From Apis mellifera (taxonomy: Eukaryota; Arthropoda; Insecta; Hymenoptera; Apidae), in NCBI RefSeq assembly GCF_003254395.2, contig NC_037645.1, forward strand, positions 10,911,229 to 10,975,228: a stretch of 64,000 nt of DNA. The letters run 5' to 3'. The notes beneath the pieces are model-generated. The model was not told the DNA's origin and did not search any database. It saw only the letters and a program-made list of their open reading frames with translations. Position numbers and translations under genes: made by a program. Positions 28,901 through 37,776 of the stretch are shown in pieces (within the stretch, counting starts at the first letter, position 1; every line of letters starts with the position of its first letter).

Positions 28901-31900
28901 TAGAAGTGGGTAGTAAAAGTTGGGAAAAGTGGAAGGGCAAACAAAAGGTAAACACGGAGTGGAGTAATTTCAGCGTGGTCTAGACGACGGCGAGGCGGAA
29001 GCATGAATGCCGTCACGACCAATTCCTCTCCCTTCTCCCTCTCTCTCCCTCTCTCTCTCCCTCACCGTCACTGTTATGGAATCGCGTAATCGGCTTAAGC
29101 GAGAGGAGAGGAAACTGTGTTGCCCTTCCTTCCTCCTCCTCCCGTCGAGAAGGACCTCCTCGAGGACGTTTACGACGGATTCGGCATATGATCCTTTCCG
29201 CGATCGTAAAGGAGATCTCTCGATCGATTCTCCTGCGACCCTTCCCTCCCTCCCAACTTTCTCTTTGTGCCCATCGCGTTTCCGTCTCGACGATGTTTGC
29301 ACCGCGTTTCCCATTCTTCGACGAGGAGGGTGAAGGGCGATTTTAAGGGCTGTCTCGGTTGATTCTGTCGCAAAATGAACGAATGAACGGGGTTAGAGAG
29401 TAGCAACATGCTTGGAATTTCAGACGGCCGGATATTTCTATTATCGAACTGAGTTTAATTCGAATTAATTCGTGAGAGGGTGGAAAAGGATTGGAAATCG
29501 TTAAAATTGTAAAGAAGAAATAAGAGGGAATAATAATTTTCTCGACTCGGGGAAATTATTAGTTGATATTACTATGAAATTTTATTTTCAAATCAAAGTA
29601 AGTTTTTAGAAATTTTTAGAAATTTTTACAGAAGATGATAAGATTATTTTGTCTAAAATAATGGAAGAAAAAAAAAGATAGGTGAAGATAAGTTTGAGTA
29701 AATCCAACGAGGGTGTAGACAAAAAGATTTTGATTAATTTTATAACTCACGTTTTCAGCGTCGGACCCGATCACCAGGCAGTGTCCTAACCTGGGTCGAT
29801 ACGAGATCGTGTCCGTGTTACATTCTTACAATAGCGTGGAGGACATATTGGGGGTGGACGGTGACCAGAGCATGGCGAATGCGGCCGAAGTTCAGGATGT
29901 TAGGGTGACGTCGACACCGTATCCGGGTCGGTGCCGTTATGGCAGTGTCCGCCGATTGGATATCGGTTGCAAAACACCGGATCGCATGGAATTCGCTACG
30001 TCGTGCAGCGACGAGACTCCATCAGGTAAAATTTTTGGTAAATTTTTCTTTTTTTTCAATCCAACGATAGCATAAATTTAAATTTCGTATGTTTTATCTA
30101 AATTTTATCCTTGCCGTTCTGGCAAATTCTGATGAGATTGTAATTGTAAATTCTAATTCGAGTCGAGGGAAGCTCAGAATAAATTCAAATGAAAATAAAT
30201 TTGGATACGTCTGTTTTTATATCAAATTCTATTTTCATAAAAAAGAGATAAAGATCCAGAAATATTCTTAATTTCTCTTCTTGACGCGCTAACTTTGGTT
30301 TTTTGATGGATGGAGAATTGCCTCATATCTTCTCTGAAATTTCTGTAACTTAAATAAATTCAGGCCAGTTAAAACAACAATACATAAATTGAAACTCAAG
30401 TAGGTCTTATCGTGGACTGTCAAATTAATCCACAAGCATCTCTAATTAGATATAAAAAGCCGCCATATTATTTTAATTATTTAATTTTAATTATCCTGTA
30501 TTAATCCTTGTATTAATCATGTTGTATAATATTGTTAAGTTATTCTTTCCAAAGAAATTTACTTCTGATCAAATTATATCGAATCTTCATTATTGTTTTT
30601 TGAATGATCATTTTTTAAAATTCATTTCTTCCTTTAATTTTGTCCTTATAACAATTCACAAATCTTTTTAAAGAAAATATTCGTTGTATGTATGTTAATT
30701 TTGTATGTTAAATGCCATATGAACTTTTTCAATTGTCATCATCCCATTATTATTACATGTTGTCCCATCAGAAGAGAAGGGTTACAAAAGTTAATAAAAA
30801 TCCCGAGTGATTAATGCTTGTTTCTTTTTCTACGACGATATTTTTCCGCCGACATCTCTGTTATATTATTATCCAAAACAAGGGAAACGAAGACATAAAA
30901 ATTCCCGACATCCAACGAGATGACGAGGGCAAGGAAAGTGTCTGAGAACATTGATAGCTTTGGAGCATGGCTTTTGACGTTTCTCAGACGCGAATCCTCA
31001 TGTTGGGTCGGTTATATCCGAGGGGCGGCTACCCTCTTCAATTTCGTAAAACGTCGTTGAATAACTGCCTCAGTTTCTCGAAGCAATTTTCGAAGGAATA
31101 GTTTAAAATGACTCGAAGAAACTCCGATAAAGGTAATTGTGTATAAACGAATACAATTACGTATATTTAAATACGTATGTTTCAAATTATTTAAAAAATT
31201 ATTTAAATCAAAGCCTGTCCCATTTTCTCTCTTTCTATCCATCCATCCATCTATTTTACCATTTCTCAAATATTAAAACGCGACCAAATATTATAGATCC
31301 CGACTCGTGTAGGTTGAGAGACACTGTATCCTTTTCTCGTTATAAAAGTGCCTGGAAAGTGCCTGAGGGTGTCATCAACCGACCCTTTCCCCAAAAACCA
31401 TTCCAACCTTCCCTCTAGTCTCCTTCCCTCCGATTGTCATACCTGTCTTACCTGTATTTCTCTCTTTGGAATCGTCAGAGGCATCAGAGTCGCAACAAGC
31501 AACGTCTCATAGGATTAACCGAGTTACTCCCTATTGAGAGAGACGCATCAGGAAACCTGTTTCCTTCTTCTTCCTCCTCCAAGTAGCTAAGTTCATGAAG
31601 AGCGAGCTGCGTGACGGTCCTCACTCCATCCTTCCCCTTGTACTCAAACTTTGCAGCTTTATTCGGGTATACGTGTTTATGACGCGTGCCTATTCTCGTT
31701 CAAAGGTTAGACGCAGTTCAGAGACTTCGGCTGGCCGGTTGGAATTTTTATATATATGCGAATAGTTGCCAGGTGAAGTTGGGTCGTTCCTTGATCTTCT
31801 CGAGTAGCAATGAAGGATTTTATGGGCTGAGTGGTCGAAAATAGGAAACGTTGCGTTTTTGAGATCTTGAGAAGTTGAGACGAAGAAATGTTTGTAGCAG

Positions 31901-34900
31901 ATAAAACAGATGATTACTTGTGATCGGTGTATGAGTCATCCAAGTATAGGATTAAATTATTAATTAATCGAACAATGTTCAGCAATGTATCTGAGATTCA
32001 ATTAATCGCGTCATTTAGAAAGTTATTCCAAATCATTTATTTTCAGCGAGATTTTAATCCCAACTGAAATGAGTACCGCTACAGAAATAGATGTGATTAA
32101 CGATCGTTGTTAATAGAATACTGGTTCTGAAAACGTTTCGAGATGTTCTCCTTCCTGGAAAATTAAGATCCCTGTTTGTGGGAAGTCTTAATGACCAATT
32201 CGCGTTTCTTAGATTAAAAGAGGAACTGGAATCCCTTTGTTGACAATGTTAAGACACGAGGACCAGACAGGATAAATCTTTATATCAATGCTTTTCAGTA
32301 AAACTGAAACGTACTGAAATATCCTCGCATTTCCACCATTTTTATCTCCTCTGCGAGTATATTTGTTAAAAGAGGATTTTTTTTGAAGAAGAAGCGAGCT
32401 TGTTGAGTACAATTACACTCTATGTTATTAATTTGTAAAAAAATATATCAAGCTATTGTTAATGGAATTTTAATCTTTCTTTAAAAAGTACAAACAAGTC
32501 GTTAATATAATTTATAATAATCCATAAACCATCAAATTCATTTCGATAACGACGTTGTTAAAATTAATTTACCTTGAATCTAAATAATTATTCACTCGAA
32601 TCTAAATTAAAAGGGAGGCAAAGTTTTAAAGTACGATTAAAGTATTACATTTTTATTCCCACTGTATAACGAGTATACAGTCGCCAGAGTGGATTTTAAT
32701 TAATATCGTCGAAAGCTAGCAAAGTTTCCCTCTTTGAAATGCTTTTCGAATTGTGTCGATACGACGCTCCGTTCCCAAGATATCCCGTCCTATAAAGAGG
32801 AAGCATAATTTCGTAATATTTCACCATCTTCATCGCGCGCCACTCACTGACCTATTCCATCCCCCCTCCACCTCCTTCTCTCTCCCCCTCCTCCCTTCTC
32901 CAACTCTTCTCCACTCGTGTCAGCCAGAGACGTTGAGTCAGCAATACTTTTTTCTACCATTCCCAGTAAGTACTCAACATACGCACTTCTAGGAATAAAG
33001 TGAATCATAGGGATCACTAGACGTCGCCATCTTCTACTTTAAGCGGTCAAACTTTGGACCCGCGTATCTCGGGAACGGATTGAGCTATCGACTTGGAATA
33101 AAGTGCATTTTCAACGGCGTTCACTGCTCCACCTTCGACATGTATTCCCAAAAGAAAATATCGAATTCTTTTAGGAGTTATGCCACGATACAATTCATCC
33201 TCGATGGATCGTACATCGTTTTGAGTTTCGTTAAAATTATTCGAACATTTTTATCAAATATTATAATTATATTAAATATTGTTTCATTTAAATCTTTATT
33301 TACGTTTCTTTCGAGAACAAAACGCTTTTCTCAGGAAGGAGATTGAACATCATATTTAAAAAAAAAAGGAAACAAAAAAAAGACAAAAGGAAACAATTTC
33401 AGAAACGCGCTCTAAATGTAAAGAAGCAATCGAACGGAAGAATCTATCAGTATTTGTGGATCAGAGGCGACAATGGCAGAGTGACGTCCCCCTATTTTTG
33501 CCCCTTTTGAAAGCATATTTGGTGAAAAGGTGCAGAGCTTCTTCTCTGTCCGCTGAATTTTCCCCCGTTGTTTATTTCCGTTTTCTGCGAGCTGTCGCGC
33601 GGACGCTGTAAATTCTCATCTTTCTATCTTTCCAGCCTCGATAAGGTATCCGAGCCGAGACAACACGCCAGATATCGACATGTCGAAGCGATTTACGGCT
33701 TTCGTTTATTTCGTACCCGTTTGTACGCCTTTTTCTCCTCCAACTCGTAACATACACACATACACACACACACAGTCGACCTTTTTCCAACTCTAAAAGC
33801 CGCGTGTCCTTTGTCTAGGGAGGGGAAGGGGTGAGAGGGATCTCTATGCTGTGAGGACCATTTTTCAAGGATTACTTGAAACGATTTACACGACGACGTC
33901 AACGTCGCAGTTAATTTGGGAAGGGGAATGAAACAATTCCAGATACTTTTGCTCCCCTCCCCCCTCTCCTCTTATAAATTGTGCGCCAATGTATCGGAAG
34001 AATCTTTTCATCTTTTCGTCCCATCCTTCCAATAATACACTTACATCTTTTGTTTGTATCATTTTTTTTTTCCGGATTATTTTTGAGATCATCGTCGAGC
34101 TTTTTTTTTAAATTCTGCAAAGACGAATATAAGTTTAACAGAAAAATATTCAGAAAAGTGAGACGTCGATCGTTTCACGTTCGATTAAAAAAAAGGAAAG
34201 GAAGGAAGAAAAAACTGTCTCGAGGCGTAGAATTTATTTATTTCTCTTTTTCTTTTTTTTTGCGACCACCATTTCACTGATATAAAGGTTCGAGCAGCGT
34301 AAAAATTTAATAATCGAAGGAATTCTAATTGCGCATAGTTGATCATAATTGAACGGTCTTAACCGGGCTTCAGTAGACAGGGAGGGGAGGGAGGGGATAA
34401 TTTAATTCTCTTTTCACGAACGTTAAACCGGCTCTCCTTCCTTTAAAACGCTGCCTCGTTTCAATTGCTCCCATTTTTACGTTTTCTCTCTCTCCCTCCC
34501 TTCCTTGAACCAACCCTCCTCTAGCCTGTAACTCGGTCGTGAAACGACCCTTAAGGTGAACGAAATCGAACACTTAAAATCGTTGCATGGGTGATTACCC
34601 ATTCAGTACTTTCGTTAGAACGATAGAAACGTTCCTCCCGAGAATCCTTTCTTCCCCTTCCTCCCCCCCCCCTCGAAACCGATAAACCGGTCGGAAATCG
34701 TGCTCTCTCGTGCTTCGATTCTCGAAAATGAGGTCACATTATCCAACTATATCGTAATATTTCCGTAATACGCTCGGGGCAAGCATTTTTCAATATATAT
34801 TCCTTTCTTCAAGCTTATTAATCGAATCAACCGATTTTTTTCTTCGATTTTTCGAGGAAGAGGAGGGATTACGAATTTTGATTTTTTTCTTTTTTTTTCT

Positions 34901-37363
34901 TTTAAGACGATTATCGGTAATTTTGCAGAGTATTTGTGCCACGGAACATGGATCGAGAACGACACAGCGTATCTGGTGGCGAGCACCGACGTGGGACGAT
35001 ATTGTCTCGTTTACAGTGCATCCGCAGCGGCGACGGGGAGCCGCGAGCTCTCTGTGACGGGTCACCTTGCCTCCTGTCCCAGGGCGCCTCATCGTCATCT
35101 TGTGTCGTGGCAGGTCAACCTCACGTCGTACGGTGGGTATTATCAGCAATTGTATACACAATTGTATAAGTAATCGTAATAAGTAATCAGCAGTATATAC
35201 GTATATATATTATATATATTATATATATATATATATATACGTATTGTGTATAGTAATCGTAGTAATGGTATACGTAATTGTATATAGTAATCGTAATGTT
35301 TATTTTTGTCTCGATCGGAAGTTTGGCAAAAATTTGAAGAAAAAGGTTTGAAAGGTGAATCAATGAAACATTTGAATGTTCTTTTGGAGAGTAAAATTTA
35401 AGATATAGAATTTGGAAGTTGAGAAATTTTGAGGATTAGGAAGTTGCGTGTGTAATAGATTTATCGTAAGTGTGAAGTAATTTTAAAAATTCAGGATTGT
35501 AACTTTGATGACTAGGAAATTGTATTAGAATAATTTAGAGTTTGAAACTTAAGAAAATCAGGATTTTGGAGATTATTATTTTGAGGATTAGAAAAGTGTA
35601 TACATGATTAATTTTGTGGGACAAGATAATCTTGGAAACTTTGAAATTGCACAACGAAATAATTGAAAATTTAAAATTTGTAAATTAGGAAAGAATCTTT
35701 GAAGACTAAAAAATTATATGCGTAATTAAAGGTAATTAAAAATTTAGAATTTGGAATTTAGAAAAAAATCTTAGAAATTTTGACGAGAAAATTGTATGTA
35801 TAATTAAAATAATTTAGAATTTGAAACTTAAAAAAATCAAGATTTTATTCTGGAAATTTTTAAAAGTTAGAAAATTGTAATGATAATTGAATTGGAGAAC
35901 AAAATAATCAGGAAAGTCTTGAATACTTTGAATACTAATAAAATAATTCAAAATTCATAATTTAAAAGGAATCTTTGAAAATTGGAAAATTATAAATTTT
36001 AATTAAAAATTTAGAATGAGACTTAAAAAATCAAAATTGTGGAAATTTTTAAAGATTAAAAAATTGTAATGATAATTACAGAACAAAATAATCAGGAAAG
36101 TTTGTTTTGAATACTTTGAATACCAATAAAATAATTCAAAATTCAAAATTTGCAATTTAAAAAAGAATCTTTGAAAGATTGGAAAATATATGCGTGATTA
36201 AAATAATTAAAAATTTAAAATTTGAAGCTTAGAAATTTTGAATATTAGAAAATGTTAATAAATATATTATAATTTGTTTACTTGCAGAAACAAAATAAAT
36301 GAAAATTCAAAATTTATAACTTGGAAAAGAATCTTTGATGATTAGAAAATTGTATGCAATTAGAATAATTGAAAATTTAGAATTTGAACCTTAAAAAATC
36401 AGGATTCTGGAAATTATATTAATTGTAAAATAAAATAATCAGAAAGGTCTCATTTTATGATCTTAAAATAGCCAATAAAATAATTCAAAATTTAAAATGT
36501 ATAACTTAAGAAAAAAATCTTTGAGTATTAGAAAATTACATATCTAATTAAAATAATTAAAAATTTGAAACATAGGAAATCAGGATAAAACTAAAAACAC
36601 AGAAGATCCTGCCAATCCTGTAATCAGGACGGAGCAGCAATAAAGCATTTCGGGTCACGGTTCATCTCGTCCAAGGATCTTGTGTATCGTGGCAGCTCCA
36701 TCTCGCGTCATTGTTAGCGACGTGTCTCGTTTGCGATATTGATCAGATTGTCCAAATCGGTCGTCCGCGTCAACGCTAATTAATCAGCTGATTCCCTCTA
36801 TCTTTCATCATGAATTGTCACGAATTCCGCACGGATCGACAGAGCGATCCTCCAGAGAGGATTTCCATGAAAGTTTAAAAGAACGAGGGATGGAAAATTT
36901 CTCTTGCTCGCCTTGTGAATAGAATTTTTTTTCTTTTTTCAACTCTCAACTTCAGATTTAGAACGGAGTATAATAACCTTTCTTTCTAAACCGATTACTT
37001 TAATCGGAAAATTGAAATTCGAGAAGAAAACAAGGGGAGAGAGTTCAGATCGAATTTTCAAATTGGAAAAGGATTATTATTAAAGCAAATTAGAAATTAA
37101 AAGACTTCCTGGTGTAATCCAGATTGAAAATATCAAATGATCGAACCTGACAAAATATTTGGAAAGTGAAAGATCTCGAAATTAGAAAAAAATCGTTAGA
37201 ATAATTAAATTATTATAATCATGAGAAATAATTCGAGAAATTTATTCTTCCAGCTCAATGCGGCGATATCTCGACGGCCACGTCGTGGACCTTCCGGATT
37301 TCCGCCTCCGTCTACATCCTTGCTGTACTTGGCACCCTGTTCGGCAGATATATCGCGAGGTGA
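948..37363 (+). CDS. Cysteine-rich, C-terminally anchored extracellular protein (DUF7042-7045-like), 3' five exons
   Basis: Five exons at 948-1176, 25118-25263, 29759-30025, 34929-35132 and 37254-37363 join in one open frame (intron phases 2,1,1,1) with GT..AG at every junction. They give about 317 residues before TGA at 37361-37363. Visible features are 13 cysteines, five N-glycosylation sequons (NST, NLT, NSS, NDT, NLT) and a hydrophobic C-terminus (ISASVYILAVLGTLFG, then GRYIAR). The spaced blocks CTYPSWV, CTNGYVCLMF, CRYGSVRRLDIGCKTP and YLCHGTW resemble, from memory, the arthropod DUF7042/7043/7044/7045 proteins, which have no known biochemical role; no search was done. The protein should be exported and stay on the cell surface by a short transmembrane helix or a GPI signal. 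The first exon opens inside a codon, so the signal peptide and N-terminal part lie upstream of the window. The gene is convergent with dnc. Confidence 0.88.
1944..2297. repeat. Two-copy tandem duplication, about 186-bp period
   Basis: Copies begin at about 1944 and 2130. Both read gagaaagtgatgaataaaat, then a tttagaatggagagaa block, ttgacgagaagaaagaaa and aattaagaataaaaaattaa. The second copy has an internal insertion of about 45 bases. Confidence 0.8.
6125..7440. repeat. Degenerate tandem array, roughly 150-200-bp units, about 7-8 copies
   Basis: Repeated landmarks are tatatttttattttatttta (near 6196, 6374, 6552, 6649, 6806, 7010, 7193 and, shortened, 7388), cttaatctattgccaatcat, gtggaatgacttttagcttt and atatttacaatatgtaaata. 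Units are AT-rich, with variable deletions. Confidence 0.85.
7915..9135. repeat. Degenerate tandem array, roughly 160-280-bp units, about 6 copies
   Basis: Recurring landmarks are gggatttagaatctcgattc (near 8038, 8314, 8527, and diverged copies near 8686, 8848 and 9068), tcagatcgatgactttcttt and tacaaatcatttgtgtgatt. The copies at the right end are most diverged. Confidence 0.85.
10555..11160. repeat. Four-copy minisatellite carrying GATA/GA microsatellites
   Basis: Each copy has tctcctaaataaaaattata, tcgaagttattgaattagaa and gaggcgatgcga, and then a purine tract of (GATA)n plus (GA)n ending agcagccagtataaat. Anchors lie near 10581, 10711, 10881 and 11068, so the period varies from 130 to 187 with the microsatellite length. 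Confidence 0.9.
11371..11398. repeat. (GA)n microsatellite
   Basis: About 14 GA units ending in a G run, in a GC-rich part of the 24-kb intron. The overlapping open frames are Arg-Glu or Ser-Leu artefacts of this tract. Confidence 0.9.
12183..12359. repeat. (CA)/(TA) and (TC)n microsatellites
   Basis: A mixed acac/atat tract lies at 12212-12256, and a (TC)n run of about 19 units at 12322-12359, separated by unique sequence. Confidence 0.85.
16160..16430. repeat. Polypyrimidine/polypurine cluster with GGA repeats
   Basis: A pyrimidine tract at 16170-16205 is followed by purine tracts at 16247-16280 and 16367-16425, the last built of gga/gag/gaa triplets. They lie in a GC-rich island within the 24-kb intron. 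Confidence 0.8.
17612..18790. repeat. Five-copy minisatellite, about 235-254-bp units, with internal palindrome
   Basis: Copies start near 17631, 17884, 18132, 18375 and 18610 (anchor agtgcgaaaagaatgattag); the period shrinks 254, 248, 243, 235. Each unit contains gtcagatggc, tctgctcaccaaaaacatgc, ttaaagtttaaggaaactac and ctcgtcagattttaaagaaa. The first four contain the perfect palindrome AAATTCGTACGAATTT (17807-17822, 18061-18076, 18293-18308, 18533-18548); the fifth has lost it. A 32-base poly-T follows at 18817-18848. Confidence 0.93.
18817..18848. repeat. Poly-T tract, 32 bases
   Basis: An uninterrupted T run, the longest in the window, just after the 17.6-18.8 kb array. Other long T runs occur at 92-110, 9937-9958, 43011-43032 and 61724-61751. 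No retroposon body or target duplication is visible next to it. Confidence 0.95.
22035..24070. repeat. Long degenerate tandem array, about 120-bp units, about 15 or more copies
   Basis: Recurring blocks are cgtttcattttattataaaa, atatctttatatgtagattg, atgttgctgtatcgtattgc, tgctattaagatcgatgcta and tcgattgc. The right half adds ttgcacgtgacaacaattta. The last copies (23540-24000) form a dimer of about 240 bp that is nearly identical between its two repeats. The left part begins with a pure (TA)n at 22060-22094. Confidence 0.9.
25118..25263 (+). CDS. Second visible exon of the cysteine-rich surface protein gene
   Basis: The acceptor is ttttcctttccag ending at 25117; the donor is gtaagt at 25264. 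The first base completes the Cys codon from 24 kb upstream. The exon then encodes TNGYVCLMFHRRDSHIIEM and continues through a WSQQPDDVCNSS block to YTTFI. It contains two cysteines and one NSS sequon. The last base starts a Thr codon (phase 1). Base composition is clearly richer in GC than the flanking introns. Confidence 0.93.
25414..26125. repeat. Compound microsatellite block, TA and CT/CTAT, about 700 bp
   Basis: TA and TAT-rich DNA (25421-25653) is followed by interleaved (CTAT)n, (CTCTAT)n and (CT)n runs, with TA runs at 25632-25651 and 25790-25815. The + strand is almost pure pyrimidine plus A. It begins about 150 bases after the exon donor at 25264. Confidence 0.95.
27815..28912. repeat. 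Nested duplication with an expanded inner minisatellite
   Basis: An outer unit (ttcgaatcaatcctccaaaa ... gtacgtgactcatcatacgt ... agcggcta) occurs at about 27827-28040 and again split between 28117-28190 and 28815-28900. Between the halves of the second copy, an inner unit of about 80-130 bp (attagaaaaagagaagaaaa, atattccacaaatatatcaa, tgatcaaaaaaa) repeats about seven to eight times. Confidence 0.85.
29759..30025 (+). CDS. Third visible exon of the cysteine-rich surface protein gene
   Basis: The acceptor is acgttttcag ending at 29758; the donor is gtaaaa at 30026. The exon encodes SDPITRQCPNLGRYEIVSVL, then an acidic, low-cysteine stretch (EDILGVDGDQ), and then CRYGSVRRLDIGCKTPDRME followed by TSCSDETPS. 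There are four cysteines. Both ends are phase 1 and the length is 267 nt, so skipping this exon would leave the reading frame intact. Confidence 0.93.
30026..34928 (+). other. Intron between the third and fourth visible exons
   Basis: It starts gtaaaa and ends tttttttttcttttaag...gcag. No tandem family of note was seen. Positions 31300-31800 and 32990-33160 are more complex and GC-richer; none gives a convincing exon. Confidence 0.65.
34929..35132 (+). CDS. Fourth visible exon of the cysteine-rich surface protein gene
   Basis: The acceptor is ggtaattttgcag ending at 34928. The donor is most likely gtgggt at 35133, because it keeps phase 1 and gives Ala-Gln-Cys at the next junction. It encodes EYLCHGTWIENDTAYLVAS, then GRYCLVYSAS, an ASCPRAP segment and the final WQVNLTSY. 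It has three cysteines and sequons NDT and NLT. It is 204 nt, phase 1 at both ends, and so is also skippable without frameshift. A degraded partial copy lies downstream at about 36651-36712. Confidence 0.92.
35330..36600. repeat. Highly degenerate tandem array, roughly 100-130-bp units
   Basis: The recurring words aatttagaatttgaaactta, aaaatcaggattttggaaat, attagaaaattgtatgcata and attaaaataattaaaaattt occur about ten times with indels. All are very AT-rich. Confidence 0.75.
36651..36712 (+). pseudogene. Decayed partial copy of the 34.9-kb exon end
   Basis: Compared with exon positions 35058-35131, this patch shares cgggtcac and then, after a gap of about 13 bases, cttgtgt + cgtggcag (15 exact bases interrupted by a 2-base insertion) and diverged tc-a-ctc-cgtc. 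The gaps break the frame, so it would not encode the same peptide. It lies about 1.5 kb downstream of its apparent parent, in the next intron. Confidence 0.5.
37254..37363 (+). CDS. Terminal coding exon with C-terminal hydrophobic anchor
   Basis: The acceptor is tttattcttccag ending at 37253. The exon encodes AQCGDISTATSWTFRISASV, then YILAVLGTLFGRYIAR and TGA at 37361-37363. The frame agrees with phase-1 entry from the 35132 donor. The hydrophobic run of about 16 residues ending six residues before the stop is a short transmembrane helix or a GPI-attachment signal; the small-residue stretch GDISTATS just before it could supply an omega site. I cannot decide between the two from sequence. Confidence 0.9.
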
Positions 37364-37555
37364 TATCACTGAGTGAAGAGACCAGGCCACGAGACGGCCG
37401 TGTAGTCAATCTACACAAATCTACTCGAGTCGTCAGCACAGCAACTATAAAATAAAACAACAAGAACAACAACAAAAAGAAGTCTCTATATATAAATATA
37501 AATATAAATATAAATATAAATATAAATATAAATATAAATATAAATATATAAATAC

Positions 37556-37586
<31 letters not shown>

Positions 37587-37625
37587 TAAATATAAATACA
37601 CAAAGTATATATATATATTAAGCGA
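37364..37625 (+). other. Proximal 3' UTR of the surface protein gene, with an AAATAT hexamer run
   Basis: This directly follows the stop. It holds one early AATAAA at 37451-37456, but no GT-rich element follows, so it is a weak poly(A) candidate. Positions 37494-37550 are an (AAATAT)n run of about nine units, followed by (TA)n at 37565-37587. Insect 3' UTRs can run for kilobases, and further AATAAA words occur at 38370-38375 and 40440-40445. The transcript end is not determined by the sequence. Confidence 0.5.
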
Positions 37626-37724
37626 ATTAACGAAGGATCCCAGAAGTGTGATGGGAGAAAGTAACCTAATAATCAAGCATAAATTAGCGTGTAAGTGTTC
37701 GTGGGTGCGAGTTGTGCAAAAGAG

Positions 37725-37725
<1 letters not shown>

Positions 37726-37774
<49 letters not shown>
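37726..37774. repeat. (GA)n microsatellite
   Basis: A nearly perfect GA dinucleotide run of about 24 units lies about 360 bases after the + strand stop, so it is probably in that gene's 3' UTR or just beyond. In the transcript it would be a long GAGA tract. Confidence 0.9.

Positions 37775-37776
<2 letters not shown>

Larger units (their letters stand above)
25264..29758 (+). other. Intron between the second and third visible exons
   Basis: It starts gtaagt and ends acgttttcag. It contains the 25.4-26.1 kb microsatellite block and the 27.8-28.9 kb nested repeat. Positions 26126-27814 and 28913-29758 show no supported gene, although they include GC-richer patches (26190-26280, 27180-27420, 28975-29340) whose open frames lack any conserved features. 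Confidence 0.7.
35133..37253 (+). other. Intron between the fourth and terminal exons
   Basis: It starts gtgggt and ends tttattcttccag. It holds a (TA)n run near 35207-35241, a degenerate tandem array (35330-36600), and then a GC-richer 200-base patch with similarity to the preceding exon. Confidence 0.75.
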
